Source: Syntrophaceae bacterium UBA2210 (GTDB lineage: Bacteria > Desulfobacterota > Syntrophia > Syntrophales > UBA2210). Taken from it: a stretch of 64,000 nucleotides of DNA. The position numbers and the translations under genes were made by a program. Positions 1 through 8,562 of this stretch are shown here, in pieces; positions within the stretch are counted from its first letter, which is position 1, and each line of letters opens with the position of its first letter. The notes beneath the pieces are model-generated. The model ran no database searches. It had not been told where the DNA came from and saw only the letters and a program-made list of their open reading frames with translations. Where the stretch lies: NCBI GenBank assembly GCA_002327865.1, contig DCUQ01000029.1, positions 11,119-75,118 on the forward strand, given 5' to 3'.

Positions 1-235
1 GATTTTATCGGCGTATCAATTGGCTTTTCTACATGACTGGTAAAAATGTCTCCTTATACTATCTTAAATCTTTCCGGGCAAATCTCAGATCGGCAAACAG
101 AGGAGCTGCCCGGGTATTTCCAAATTATCTGCAACGACAGAAATCGAACTTTCCTAACTCATATTCTTACTGCGACATTACATCTTTTAATTCCGGATCA
201 TTTCCTGTCCGGCAAGCAAAATCGGTTGACTTACA
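1..235. other. Left-edge non-coding stretch
   Basis: This stretch lies downstream of the glutamate synthase operon, which ends at 236 on the minus strand. The short open frames here lack a ribosome binding site and resemble no family I recognise. I see no strong terminator hairpin with a T tract for the operon. Confidence 0.5.
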
Positions 236-2398
236 TTAATTACCGGGCTTGTCCGAGGCAAGATCGCTTATGAACTCGGCCTGGATCGCACCGCGCGGGC
301 ATACATTTACACAGGTATAGCATAAAACACATTTTTGTGAATCGATCGTAAAAATCTCCCCGTTGCGGCTGATGGCTTCCTGAGGACAGTTTTCTATGCA
401 CTTGTCGCAAAAGATACAGGTACCGCAACTCATGCATCTGTCTATCTCATCCTCTTCATTGCCGAAATAGAGGGTGTTTATCCGTCTTTTCGGTACGAGG
501 GTTTTTTCCGGATAAATAAATTCTCTCCCCGTTAGAATCGCATTAACCTCAAGTGCCGCAAGCCTCCCCGACCCAACGGCATCGGTAATAAGTCCGGGTT
601 TACGTATGTCACCACACCCGTAAACTTTTAAATCACTGCTCCGGAAGGATTTCTCCGCCGTAGCGATATATCCCCTCTCGTCTATCAAGACGGATTCTGG
701 GAGAAAAGAAATATCCGGGATTTCCCCTATGCTGGAAAACACTACATCAGCTTTCAGTTCCGTTCCATCCCTGAATAAAACTTTTTTATTATCAACGGCT
801 TCTATGAATTTAGGCCATACAATATTCGTTCCCTTCGCTACCGCCGTATCCAGTTCATGACCGAAGGCGAGAGGTTTCTGAACATCGACGGCTGTTACCT
901 TTTTCGCTCCAAGTCTCCAGGATTCACACGCAATATCCATACCCACGTTACCGGCACCGATAATCACGACCTCTTTTCCCGAAAGGTCGATTTCCTTCCC
1001 TTCGGTGATATCCATAAGAAACTTGAGGCCGGATTGTATTCTTTCTCCACCCGTACATTCGATTCTCCTGCTTATATGGGCCCCCGTGGCAACGATAACG
1101 ATATCCGATCCCTTATAGAGCTTGTCGAACGTACCCCGATCGATCGTAACGCCCGTGTTAAATTCGATCGGTAACGATCTGATCCTTCCCATATCCCTGT
1201 CGAGGAGCTTGTCTGAAAGTCTTTCGCGGGGTATAGCCCTTCTCACTTTACCGCCGAGATCATCCAGTGCATCGTAGACTTTTACTCTATATCCCCGTCT
1301 CGCAAGCTGCCAGGCGGCCGAGAGACCTGCGGGTCCTGCTCCTATTATAGATATAATCTGCGCCTTCTCTTTTTCCTGAATATCGGGATTGAAATCGGGA
1401 TAGTACTTCTTGGCCATCTCCTGTAAATGGAGAGGTTCGTCGACCATACCCCGGTTACACGCATCCATGCAGGGTGCCGGACAGGCAGTCCCGCACACGG
1501 ACATTCTGAAAGGTGTATATTCATCCATTAACTGCTGGGCTTCGCGAACCTTTCCGTTCTTAATGAGATTGAAAAAAACCGGCGTAGGTATCCCTGTAGG
1601 ACACGCGTATGTACAGGGAGGCGTAAGGTTAAAGTGAACCGGAGCGTCCGTTTTGATATTCATCCCGGGCGTATAGAGTTTAGCAAAGGGCCTGCGTCCC
1701 TTCCTCGTGATCTTCACAAAATCGCCCGGCACCATGCCGCTTGTATCGACATCAAAGTTTCCTGAATATTCTTCAAAAACCTCTCTTAAAAACTTTTCGT
1801 CCGCTTCATCGAATTCAGCAAAGATAGCGCCTGTTCCGAGCTGATATTGCTTGATATCACCCCTTACGAATATGGCACCACCATGGATACCTGTCCCCAC
1901 ACTGTATCCGACAGGCGATGTTTTCCTGTTCTCCATATTCAATACCACTATCCTGCCTCCTGCCATATACTCGCCGCAGTAATCCTTGGCCGTTCCGCCT
2001 ATTATCAGCCACGGCACGGATTTGAGGTATTCTTTCATGTGTATACCGGCGCGGTATTCCACATCGCCTTTAATGAATAATTTCCCCCCACGCATCGAAT
2101 GACCCGGAATTTCACCCGCTTTGCCGTGGACGATGATTTTTCCTTCATTCATTGTATTGCCCACGCCATCCTGGGCGTTGCCGTAAACGACTATCTCGGG
2201 ACCGTTCATAAAAGCCCCGAGATCCTGTCCGGGCGTACCGTAAATATTAAAGCGGGCCTTACCCTCGAGGCCGCCTCCTATATAACGCTGTCCGAGGACA
2301 TCCTTGAGGACAATCTCTTTTTCCCCACGTGAAAGTGACTTCCTGATTTGTCTGTTTAGAGCCTTGTAGTAAAGACCCTTCGCTTCTATCGTAAGCAT
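236..2398 (-). CDS. gltD: Glutamate synthase GXGXG domain fused to GltD-like NAD(P)H oxidoreductase and ferredoxin domain
   Basis: Probable electron-input subunit of a split glutamate synthase: it would oxidise NAD(P)H (or ferredoxin) and pass electrons to the FMN subunit that makes glutamate from 2-oxoglutarate. Domains in order: a GXGXG beta-helix (about residues 1-240, normally the C-terminus of the large subunit); a GltD-type region with cysteine-rich Fe-S motifs near 261 and 302 (CTYAC, CGTACPAPC); an FAD motif IGAGPAG near 351; a nucleotide motif IGAGNVG near 479; and a two-cluster ferredoxin tail near 655-700 (CMSCGTCIFC, CVLCYTC). At 720 aa it is longer than ordinary GltD (about 470 aa) because of the added ends. 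It starts 1 nt after the upstream stop, so translation is probably coupled. The electron donor cannot be read from sequence. Confidence 0.9.
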   Translation of the reverse strand: MLTIEAKGLYYKALNRQIRKSLSRGEKEIVLKDVLGQRYIGGGLEGKARFNIYGTPGQDLGAFMNGPEIVVYGNAQDGVGNTMNEGKIIVHGKAGEIPGHSMRGGKLFIKGDVEYRAGIHMKEYLKSVPWLIIGGTAKDYCGEYMAGGRIVVLNMENRKTSPVGYSVGTGIHGGAIFVRGDIKQYQLGTGAIFAEFDEADEKFLREVFEEYSGNFDVDTSGMVPGDFVKITRKGRRPFAKLYTPGMNIKTDAPVHFNLTPPCTYACPTGIPTPVFFNLIKNGKVREAQQLMDEYTPFRMSVCGTACPAPCMDACNRGMVDEPLHLQEMAKKYYPDFNPDIQEKEKAQIISIIGAGPAGLSAAWQLARRGYRVKVYDALDDLGGKVRRAIPRERLSDKLLDRDMGRIRSLPIEFNTGVTIDRGTFDKLYKGSDIVIVATGAHISRRIECTGGERIQSGLKFLMDITEGKEIDLSGKEVVIIGAGNVGMDIACESWRLGAKKVTAVDVQKPLAFGHELDTAVAKGTNIVWPKFIEAVDNKKVLFRDGTELKADVVFSSIGEIPDISFLPESVLIDERGYIATAEKSFRSSDLKVYGCGDIRKPGLITDAVGSGRLAALEVNAILTGREFIYPEKTLVPKRRINTLYFGNEEDEIDRCMSCGTCIFCDKCIENCPQEAISRNGEIFTIDSQKCVLCYTCVNVCPRGAIQAEFISDLASDKPGN

Positions 2399-2399
2399 A

Positions 2400-3932
2400 T
2401 CAAGCTCCGGCGTGTTTGATTTCGAGAATTCTCAGTTCTTCTTCATTAAGACCCACACCACGCAATCTGTCTCTGTTCCCTCTTAAAGCTTCGATAGCGC
2501 TTATTCCCATGGATCCCATAAGTTCTTTTATCTCTTCTCCCCAGGCATGAAGAAGGTTGACGAGAGCCCTGGTTGCCTCACCCACATCTATTCTCTCCGC
2601 CAGAGAGGGTTTGTTCGTGGTGATGCCGTAGGGACACCGGCCTGTGAAACAGCGCTGGCATACATTACACCCCAGGGCTATAAGCACCGGTGTTCCCAAA
2701 TAAACAGCATCGGCGCCAAGACATATACACTTCAGAACATCGGAAGAAGTCTGTATCCCGCCCGATGCCACGAGACTGACCGTGTTTCTTATCCCCTCTT
2801 CCGTGAGTCGCCTGTCCGCGGCGGATATGGCAAGTTCTATAGGAATACCTGTGTTCTGACGTATCTGAAGGGGTGTCGCTCCGGTGCCTCCGCGAAAACC
2901 GTCAATGGCGATAATATCGGCTCCGGCCCGCGCGATGCCGCTGACAATCGGGGCAACATTATTAACGGCAGAGATCTTCACCGATACGGGAACTTTATAA
3001 TCGGTCGCCTCTTTTATGGCATAAATGAGCTGTCTCAGATCCTCGATGGAATAGATATCGTGGTGAGGAGCCGGTGAAAGAGCGTCGGAACCTTCCGGAA
3101 TCATCCTCGTCTTTGAAATGCCTTCCGTGACTTTTTCGCCCGGAAGATGACCTCCGATTCCGGGCTTGGCTCCCTGCCCGATCTTAATCTCTACGGCCGC
3201 GGCGGATTTCATATAATCCTCGCTGACACCGAATCTTCCCGAAGCGACTTGAACGATCGTATTTCTGCCGTAATTTCTCAGTTTTTCGTGAAACCCGCCT
3301 TCTCCCGTATTCCAGTAAGTTCCTATCTGTCGTGTGGCTATTGCCTCCGCCTCCTGAACCCTCAGATTCAAGGCACCGAAACTCATGGCACCGAACATAA
3401 TCGGTACTTCCAGCTTCAGTTGCGGGCCGACTTCGCCGCCATACCGGTCCGCCTTACGACCCAGATATCGCCTGATTTCCATCGGTTCACGCAGGGGATC
3501 GATGGAAGGATTAGTGACCTGACAGGCATCAAACATAATATAATCGAAATACCGTTTCTGGGGACCCGTCGCGCCTGTGCCTACCAGTAAGACACCTCCT
3601 TCTGAACCGGCCTGACGCCATATATTGCTTACCGGCTCCCTTCCCCAGTAGCCGTGAGAAGTATGCATGGGCTGCATCGCGATACTGATGGCACTCTGGG
3701 GACACATCTTGACGCAACGCTGGCACGAATTGCACGCCCGCATGTTCGCCCAGGGTCGATAGACAATCTTACCGCTCTCTTCCTTAACCGGTTTGAGTGA
3801 AATTTCTCCAAACGAACACTCCTTTACGCATATTTGACAGCCGTTCTTATAATCACATCTCTGGAGATCGAATTCCGGGTGAAAGGGAGGTATTATTTTC
3901 CAATTATTTTTCATGGTTGTCTTATCGCTCAT
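2400..3932 (-). CDS. gltB: Glutamate synthase FMN/Fe-S catalytic subunit (archaeal type)
   Basis: This is the central synthase domain, which converts 2-oxoglutarate plus ammonia to glutamate at FMN. A two-cluster ferredoxin module occupies about residues 20-85 (CQICVKEC, CNSCQRCVKMCP). The FMN-binding barrel follows, with GAKPGIGG, IDGFRGGTGATP and a cluster motif CNVCQRCFTGRCPYG. About 510 aa is usual for this stand-alone form. I chose ATG 3932 (MSDKTT) because a G-rich Shine-Dalgarno-like stretch lies just upstream; a TTG at 3950 would add six residues. The start overlaps the preceding amidotransferase gene by 11 nt at an eight-G tract. Together with its neighbours it forms a three-polypeptide glutamate synthase, as in archaea and Thermotoga. 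Confidence 0.92.
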   Translation of the reverse strand: MSDKTTMKNNWKIIPPFHPEFDLQRCDYKNGCQICVKECSFGEISLKPVKEESGKIVYRPWANMRACNSCQRCVKMCPQSAISIAMQPMHTSHGYWGREPVSNIWRQAGSEGGVLLVGTGATGPQKRYFDYIMFDACQVTNPSIDPLREPMEIRRYLGRKADRYGGEVGPQLKLEVPIMFGAMSFGALNLRVQEAEAIATRQIGTYWNTGEGGFHEKLRNYGRNTIVQVASGRFGVSEDYMKSAAAVEIKIGQGAKPGIGGHLPGEKVTEGISKTRMIPEGSDALSPAPHHDIYSIEDLRQLIYAIKEATDYKVPVSVKISAVNNVAPIVSGIARAGADIIAIDGFRGGTGATPLQIRQNTGIPIELAISAADRRLTEEGIRNTVSLVASGGIQTSSDVLKCICLGADAVYLGTPVLIALGCNVCQRCFTGRCPYGITTNKPSLAERIDVGEATRALVNLLHAWGEEIKELMGSMGISAIEALRGNRDRLRGVGLNEEELRILEIKHAGA

Positions 3933-4983
3933 CACTGCCCCCCCCTGCAAAATCTATGATAACAGGTTCACCGCCTTTGGGCGACCACATGCGATCTACA
4001 TCCGGTTCGAGAAGCCTGATACTGCACTCCTCTGATGACGCATAATATGTATCTCCTTTTTTTGCACAGACTACGGGACGAAGCTTATTCCTGTCATTGA
4101 GGACAATGGCACCTTTACTGTGGGTCAAGACAATTCCGAAAGGGCCGTTTATTATGGCAGATGCGTAAATCTGCCTTAGATACCGTTTTTTCATATCATT
4201 CGTTCGGTCGATTTCTTCCCACAGCGAGGGAGCCATTACATAACAGGCATCTTCTTTCGCAAGGTTGTCTAACCGTGTCAGTTTATCATATGTGTAGCAT
4301 ATGACCTCGGTGTCCGTCTTAAGCATGCAGTAATAACCGTACATCTCTAGCCATCGCGTGTTGGTTCCGTAACTGGTAATTTCCCCGTTATGTACCACCG
4401 CCTTGTCCAGAAGAGTAAAGGGATGAGCCCCCCCCCACCAGCCCGGGGTATTAGTAGGAAAGCGATTATGGGCGATCCACGTATGTCCTTTATAGTCCTC
4501 TATTCTGAAAAAATCGGCTATATCTTCCGGATAGCCCACACCTTTGAAAACTCCCATATTTTTCCCCGAAGACAGGACAAAGACTCCTTCCATCTTGTTG
4601 ATGGTCATCACCACCTCGACGATATAGTCTTCCTCCGTCTGTTCCATTCTTATGAACTCTTCGATCGGTTTCAGAAAATACCGTTTGAAATAAGGGCTTT
4701 TGTTTATACGATCATTCGGATATACGGGTATCTGTTCAGACTGGTAGATATTTGCCTTGGTCTTAAGATAATCCTCGACGATGGAGATAACAGGACTGTT
4801 TCGGCCTCCTTCATACATGATATGGAAAGCATATCTGTCTTTATTTTCGGGATACGAACCATAGACGGCGAATCCGCCTCCCAGTCCGTTCCCTCGCTCA
4901 CGCTGAATCCTTATAGCTTCTCTTACATAACTCCCGTCGATAACTTTCCCGTCAGTATTTATTATCCCGACGATTCCGCACAT
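3922..4983 (-). CDS. Class II glutamine amidotransferase subunit of glutamate synthase
   Basis: The predicted Ntn-type glutaminase domain releases ammonia from glutamine for the synthase encoded next. Cys2 of the initial MCGIVGI is the expected nucleophile after Met removal. Conserved elements are the NRFPTNTPGWWGGAHPF segment and VVHNGEITS, which supply the glutamine-binding Arg and the Asn-Gly oxyanion residues. At 353 aa it is a free-standing version of the N-terminal domain of bacterial GltB. A good ribosome binding site (TGGAGGT) precedes ATG 4983. It is first in the operon and overlaps the FMN-subunit gene. A nine-G run (coding strand, 4428-4436) encodes part of WWGGA in the conserved motif, an unusual place for a slippage-prone tract. 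Confidence 0.9.
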   Translation of the reverse strand: MCGIVGIINTDGKVIDGSYVREAIRIQRERGNGLGGGFAVYGSYPENKDRYAFHIMYEGGRNSPVISIVEDYLKTKANIYQSEQIPVYPNDRINKSPYFKRYFLKPIEEFIRMEQTEEDYIVEVVMTINKMEGVFVLSSGKNMGVFKGVGYPEDIADFFRIEDYKGHTWIAHNRFPTNTPGWWGGAHPFTLLDKAVVHNGEITSYGTNTRWLEMYGYYCMLKTDTEVICYTYDKLTRLDNLAKEDACYVMAPSLWEEIDRTNDMKKRYLRQIYASAIINGPFGIVLTHSKGAIVLNDRNKLRPVVCAKKGDTYYASSEECSIRLLEPDVDRMWSPKGGEPVIIDFAGGGSDER

Positions 4984-5000
4984 ACTGTACCTCCATAAAG

Positions 5001-5315
5001 TTACTCCTGCCGGTAAATCTTTTCGCAGATTTTCCGGTCATTCCTTCCGATATCAGAAGACCATAAAAAGTTCGGGTCAAGTGTCCTGGTCCAAGTTATC
5101 GAGCCAAGTTTAATACCGCTAAAATATTTCAATCTCGCCTCTCCAGACCATCGACGGATCATCCCCCTCACCCGAAAACACGCCCCCCGAGTAATCCCGG
5201 GGAGCGTATCCTGCGCGTCAAGATATATTACGGTTAGAAGGATGTCACCATCTTTTGCCTTCTTTAAAATCCGATATCCTCTCTCCAAAAAGGCCCCGGG
5301 ACTCATCAACGACAC
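5001..5315 (-). pseudogene. Doubtful 104-aa frame, possible GGDEF N-terminal fragment
   Basis: The frame opens at a GTG immediately after an in-frame TGA and has no clear ribosome binding site. Residues 7-35 (FLERGYRILKKAKDG, then LLTVIYLDAQD) resemble the first helix and strand of GGDEF diguanylate cyclase domains. After that the similarity stops, and there is no GGDEF motif. It could be a decayed relic or a chance open frame in the leader of the glutamate synthase operon. I do not assign a function. Confidence 0.25.
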
Positions 5316-5467
5316 TCATGGGTGCTTTTATGATATCACGCGCCTGCTGTGATAACCTTTCACTGAAAAAACTTTACTCTTCCCGCATTACAATGTGATG
5401 TAAGAAATCTCTCAAGGCACCGGGGCCCGGGGTTTACATGGGTGACGATGAGCGTTTTTCAGCATAA
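5316..5467. other. Spacer between glnA and the glutamate synthase operon
   Basis: The spacer is 152 bp between the glnA stop and the doubtful 104-aa frame. It contains a short GC-rich stretch around 5418-5435. I find no T-tract terminator and no convincing sigma-54 -24/-12 element for the downstream operon, so co-transcription from glnA remains possible. Confidence 0.4.
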
Positions 5468-6799
5468 TCAAAGGACGGGCAAGTATTTGCACAGTTCATA
5501 ATTACTCACGTGCATGCGGTATTGATCCCATTCGAGCTTCTTGTTTTCAATAAACTTGTTGAAGATATGATCTCCCAGGGTCTCTCTTACCAGTTCACTT
5601 CTTTCCGTCATGTGTATTGCCTGTCCGAGACTTCCCGGCAGGGATTCGATACCCCTTGCGTCCCGCTCTTTTTCCGTCATTTTGAAGATATCCTCTTCAA
5701 CCGGATCGGGCAGAGCATAACCTTCCTCCATGCCTTTCATACCCGCCGCCAGCATGACTGCAAAAGCGAGATATGGGTTACAGGCTGGATCGGGACAGCG
5801 AAACTCCATCCGCGTAGCGTTTGCTTTCCCCGGTTTGTACATGGGAACACGAATGAGCGCCGAACGGTTTCTCCGCGCCCATGAAATGTATACAGGAGCT
5901 TCGTAGCCAGGAACCAGTCTTTTGTAAGAATTGACCCACTGTGCTACTACAGACGACAGCTCTTTCGCATGCTTGAGCAAACCCGCAATATAGCTCTTAC
6001 CTTCCTTCGACAGGAAATATTCATCTTTCTCATCGAAAAAAGCATTGCTTCCATCTTTAAAGAGGGATTGGTGTACGTGCATACCGCTTCCGTTTTCCCC
6101 GAAGATGGGTTTCGGCATGAAAGTGGCATAAACACCGTGCTGCATGGCAACTTCTTTAACCGTCAGACGATATGTCATTGCCGCGTCGGCCATCGCAAGA
6201 GCTTCCGTGTAGCGCAAATCTATCTCATGCTGGCTCGGAGCAACCTCGTGGTGACTGTACTCCACTGGAATCCCCATAAATTCGAGTGTCCTGATCGTAT
6301 CACGCCTGAGATCACTGGCAACGTCCAGGGGTGTCAAATCGAAATATCCTCCCCGATCCAGGATTTCGGTCCCTCCGGAATCTTTGAAATAAAAGAATTC
6401 AAGCTCCGGGCCTACATTCATGATATAACCCAGGTCAGCCGCCTTCTTCAGATTTCTCTTGAGTGCCCAGCGGGGATCTCCTTCGTACGGAGTCCCGTCC
6501 GGTTTTACGATATCGCAAAACATACGGGCGACGTTTTCATTACCACTTGCCCGCCAGGGCAGTATGGTAAAGGTATTCGGATCAGGCTTCGCCACCATGT
6601 CGCTTTCTTCGATCCTCGCAAACCCTTCTATGGAAGAACCGTCGAACCCCATACCCTCTTCGAAGGCCAGCTCCAATTCCCTGGGAGATATGGAGAAACT
6701 CTTAAGAAAACCAAGTACATCCGTGAACCACAGGCGGATAAACTCTATGTTCTTATCTCTTACCTCTTTTAAAATGTACTCGCTGTTTTTAGTTGACAT
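5468..6799 (-). CDS. glnA: Glutamine synthetase type I-alpha
   Basis: ATP-dependent conversion of glutamate plus ammonia to glutamine, cytosolic, normally a dodecamer. The 443-aa length and conserved motifs (GFDGSSIEGF, GSGMHVHQSL, and the NRSALIRVP segment) place it in the shorter GSI-alpha group. Where GSI-beta enzymes carry the adenylylated Tyr, this protein reads EEDIFKMTEKE with no Tyr, so GlnE-type adenylylation control is unlikely (inference). I chose ATG 6799 (MSTKNSEY), which follows a GGGAG-rich ribosome binding site. The longer frame back to 6874 runs through the sigma-54 promoter and cannot be coding in its first codons. The gene follows a NifA-like activator and precedes glutamate synthase, completing a GS-GOGAT set. 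Confidence 0.96.
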   Translation of the reverse strand: MSTKNSEYILKEVRDKNIEFIRLWFTDVLGFLKSFSISPRELELAFEEGMGFDGSSIEGFARIEESDMVAKPDPNTFTILPWRASGNENVARMFCDIVKPDGTPYEGDPRWALKRNLKKAADLGYIMNVGPELEFFYFKDSGGTEILDRGGYFDLTPLDVASDLRRDTIRTLEFMGIPVEYSHHEVAPSQHEIDLRYTEALAMADAAMTYRLTVKEVAMQHGVYATFMPKPIFGENGSGMHVHQSLFKDGSNAFFDEKDEYFLSKEGKSYIAGLLKHAKELSSVVAQWVNSYKRLVPGYEAPVYISWARRNRSALIRVPMYKPGKANATRMEFRCPDPACNPYLAFAVMLAAGMKGMEEGYALPDPVEEDIFKMTEKERDARGIESLPGSLGQAIHMTERSELVRETLGDHIFNKFIENKKLEWDQYRMHVSNYELCKYLPVL

Positions 6800-6852
6800 T
6801 GTATTTTCTCCCATCTCCCGTTTTTTAAACGCAATCAGGCAACTTATATCAG

Positions 6853-6867
6853 GCAACTCCCGTGCCA
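6853..6867 (-). promoter_or_regulatory. Sigma-54 promoter of glnA
   Basis: On the minus strand the sequence reads TGGCAC, five bases, TTGC, matching the -24/-12 consensus (TGGCAC-N5-TTGC) with correct spacing. Transcription would start about 12 bp downstream, giving a leader of roughly 40 nt before ATG 6799. An enhancer-binding protein (the adjacent NifA-like gene) is the obvious activator. I did not find a perfect TGT-N10-ACA NifA enhancer in the 130 bp upstream. Confidence 0.85.
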
Positions 6868-6999
6868 AACCCATTAACTCACGAGAACATAATCTATTAT
6901 AAGGACTTAGTTGACTTTACACCGATACCACAAGAAAAAAACGGCAGAAACGGCATAAAATTCCTACCATTATGTGGGATCACACTTATATAGTTACCT

Positions 7000-8562
7000 T
7001 TATGTCCGAAATCGCTTAAAATCAATATTGTATTTCTGAACCCGCAATCCAATGATTCTTTCCGTGGTACCGAGAATTATCGCCGCCTGCGCCATGTTTC
7101 CCTGGGAGGTTTTGAGCGCATCTATGATCAGATCGCGCTCATACCTGTCCAATTCCCCCTGCAGCGTCCCATATTGAATCGTACCCGAATATGAGGGGGT
7201 CTGTAACGTGAGAGGGAGGTGATATCCGTATATTACACCCTGATTGCTGAGAAGCACCGCCCTTTCAATGCAGTTTTCCAATTCCCTTACATTACCCGGC
7301 CAGTGATAACTCATAAGCATATCTATGGCATGGGTACAGATTCTCTGAATCATCTTATTGTTTGCCAGGGCATATCTCTCCACGAAGAAATCACTTAGAA
7401 GCATGATGTCCGACTTCCGTTCCCGGAGCGGGGGCACATAAATGGGAAACACGTTAAGCCGGTAATATAGATCTTCTCTGAATTTTCCCTGGGTCATCAA
7501 CTCCTCAAGGTTCCTGTTAGTGGCGGCAATTACTCTAACATCGATTTTCATCGTCTGCGTTCCGCCTACCCGTTCAAATTCGCGTTCCTGTAAGACTCTC
7601 AACAGGCGAATCTGTACCATGGGGGGAAGATCGCCCACCTCGTCGAGAAATATAGTCCCTCCGTTAGATAACTCGAAACGACCCTTTCTCATGGAAGTAG
7701 CTCCCGTAAATGCGCCTTTTTCGTGACCGAACAGTTCGCTTTCGAGCACTGTTTCGGGAAGAGCGGCACAATTCACTTTAACAAGCGGTTTACTTGCCCG
7801 CTGACTGTTAAAATGAATAGCATTCGCTATAAGCTCTTTACCTGTCCCGCTCTCACCACGGATCAATACATTGGCTGTACTGTTGGACACTTGGGCAATA
7901 AGTTGATACACTTCCCGCATCCCTTTGGACTTGCCTATTATATTCGCCGGCTGGAATTTCTCTTTTAATTCAGTCTGTAAACGCAGATTTTCCTGTATCA
8001 GGAGTTCGCGTTCTTCCTGGGTCTGTTGGCGAAGCCGAACCGCCTGGGCTACCATGGACGCGATAATAGAAAGGAGGCGTACATCTTCCTTCAACGATAC
8101 GGTCTCATCAAAAAGTCTGTCGGCACTTAGCGCGCCGATGATTTCCCTCCCGAGCTTTATGGGAACACACAGGTAAGAAATATCCGTTTTGTGAAGATCC
8201 TTTCGTGATCCTGTTCTGTCCAGGAAAAGGGGTTCGTCCGAGATATGGGGAACAATGGCGGGTTTTCCCGTTTTAACGACTTTGCCGGTGACTCCTTCAC
8301 CTATCTGGTATCGTCCTTTTTTTCTCTGTGACTCGGACAAACCATGCGCGACTTCGATATACATTTCCCCGCTCTTTCGATTGAGGAGTGTCAATGTCCC
8401 GCGCGTCATGCCCATTTTCTCCGCCAGTGCATTTAATACGGGGCCTACCACTTCTCGAATATTCAGGCTTCGACCCAGAGCCTGACTTACTTCGTAAAGC
8501 AAAGAAAGTTCACGCATTTCCCTGCTTTTAAGGGTTGCTTCCTGCTGTTCCCTTTTCTCCAT
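7000..8562 (-). CDS. nifA: NifA-like sigma-54-dependent transcriptional activator
   Basis: Predicted enhancer-binding ATPase that opens sigma-54 promoters in response to nitrogen status. Domains: N-terminal GAF (about 20-185); AAA+ core (about 205-435) with Walker A GESGTGKE, the sigma-54-contacting GAFTGA loop and Walker B GGTIFLDEVGD; and a C-terminal Fis-type HTH (about 475-515, NMAQAAIILGTTERIIGLRV). The order and 520-aa length fit NifA. A good ribosome binding site precedes ATG 8562. The gene lies directly upstream of sigma-54-driven glnA, 200 bp away, so glnA is a likely target. No nif structural genes are in the window. Its GAF domain is strikingly similar to that of the upstream 1055-aa protein. 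The name nifA is by family; true nif control is unproven. Confidence 0.88.
   Translation of the reverse strand: MEKREQQEATLKSREMRELSLLYEVSQALGRSLNIREVVGPVLNALAEKMGMTRGTLTLLNRKSGEMYIEVAHGLSESQRKKGRYQIGEGVTGKVVKTGKPAIVPHISDEPLFLDRTGSRKDLHKTDISYLCVPIKLGREIIGALSADRLFDETVSLKEDVRLLSIIASMVAQAVRLRQQTQEERELLIQENLRLQTELKEKFQPANIIGKSKGMREVYQLIAQVSNSTANVLIRGESGTGKELIANAIHFNSQRASKPLVKVNCAALPETVLESELFGHEKGAFTGATSMRKGRFELSNGGTIFLDEVGDLPPMVQIRLLRVLQEREFERVGGTQTMKIDVRVIAATNRNLEELMTQGKFREDLYYRLNVFPIYVPPLRERKSDIMLLSDFFVERYALANNKMIQRICTHAIDMLMSYHWPGNVRELENCIERAVLLSNQGVIYGYHLPLTLQTPSYSGTIQYGTLQGELDRYERDLIIDALKTSQGNMAQAAIILGTTERIIGLRVQKYNIDFKRFRT

Noticed and set aside
5969..6772. 267-codon plus-strand open frame opposite glnA
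   Set aside because: It is antisense to highly conserved glutamine synthetase and its translation resembles no family.
6799..6874. N-terminal extension of glnA
   Set aside because: The extra codons overlap the sigma-54 promoter and lie upstream of a good ribosome binding site for ATG 6799.
6972..6987. CRP-like dyad TGTGGGATCACA upstream of glnA
   Set aside because: Spacing and half-sites do not fit CRP (TGTGA-N6-TCACA) or NifA (TGT-N10-ACA), so I did not list it as a site.
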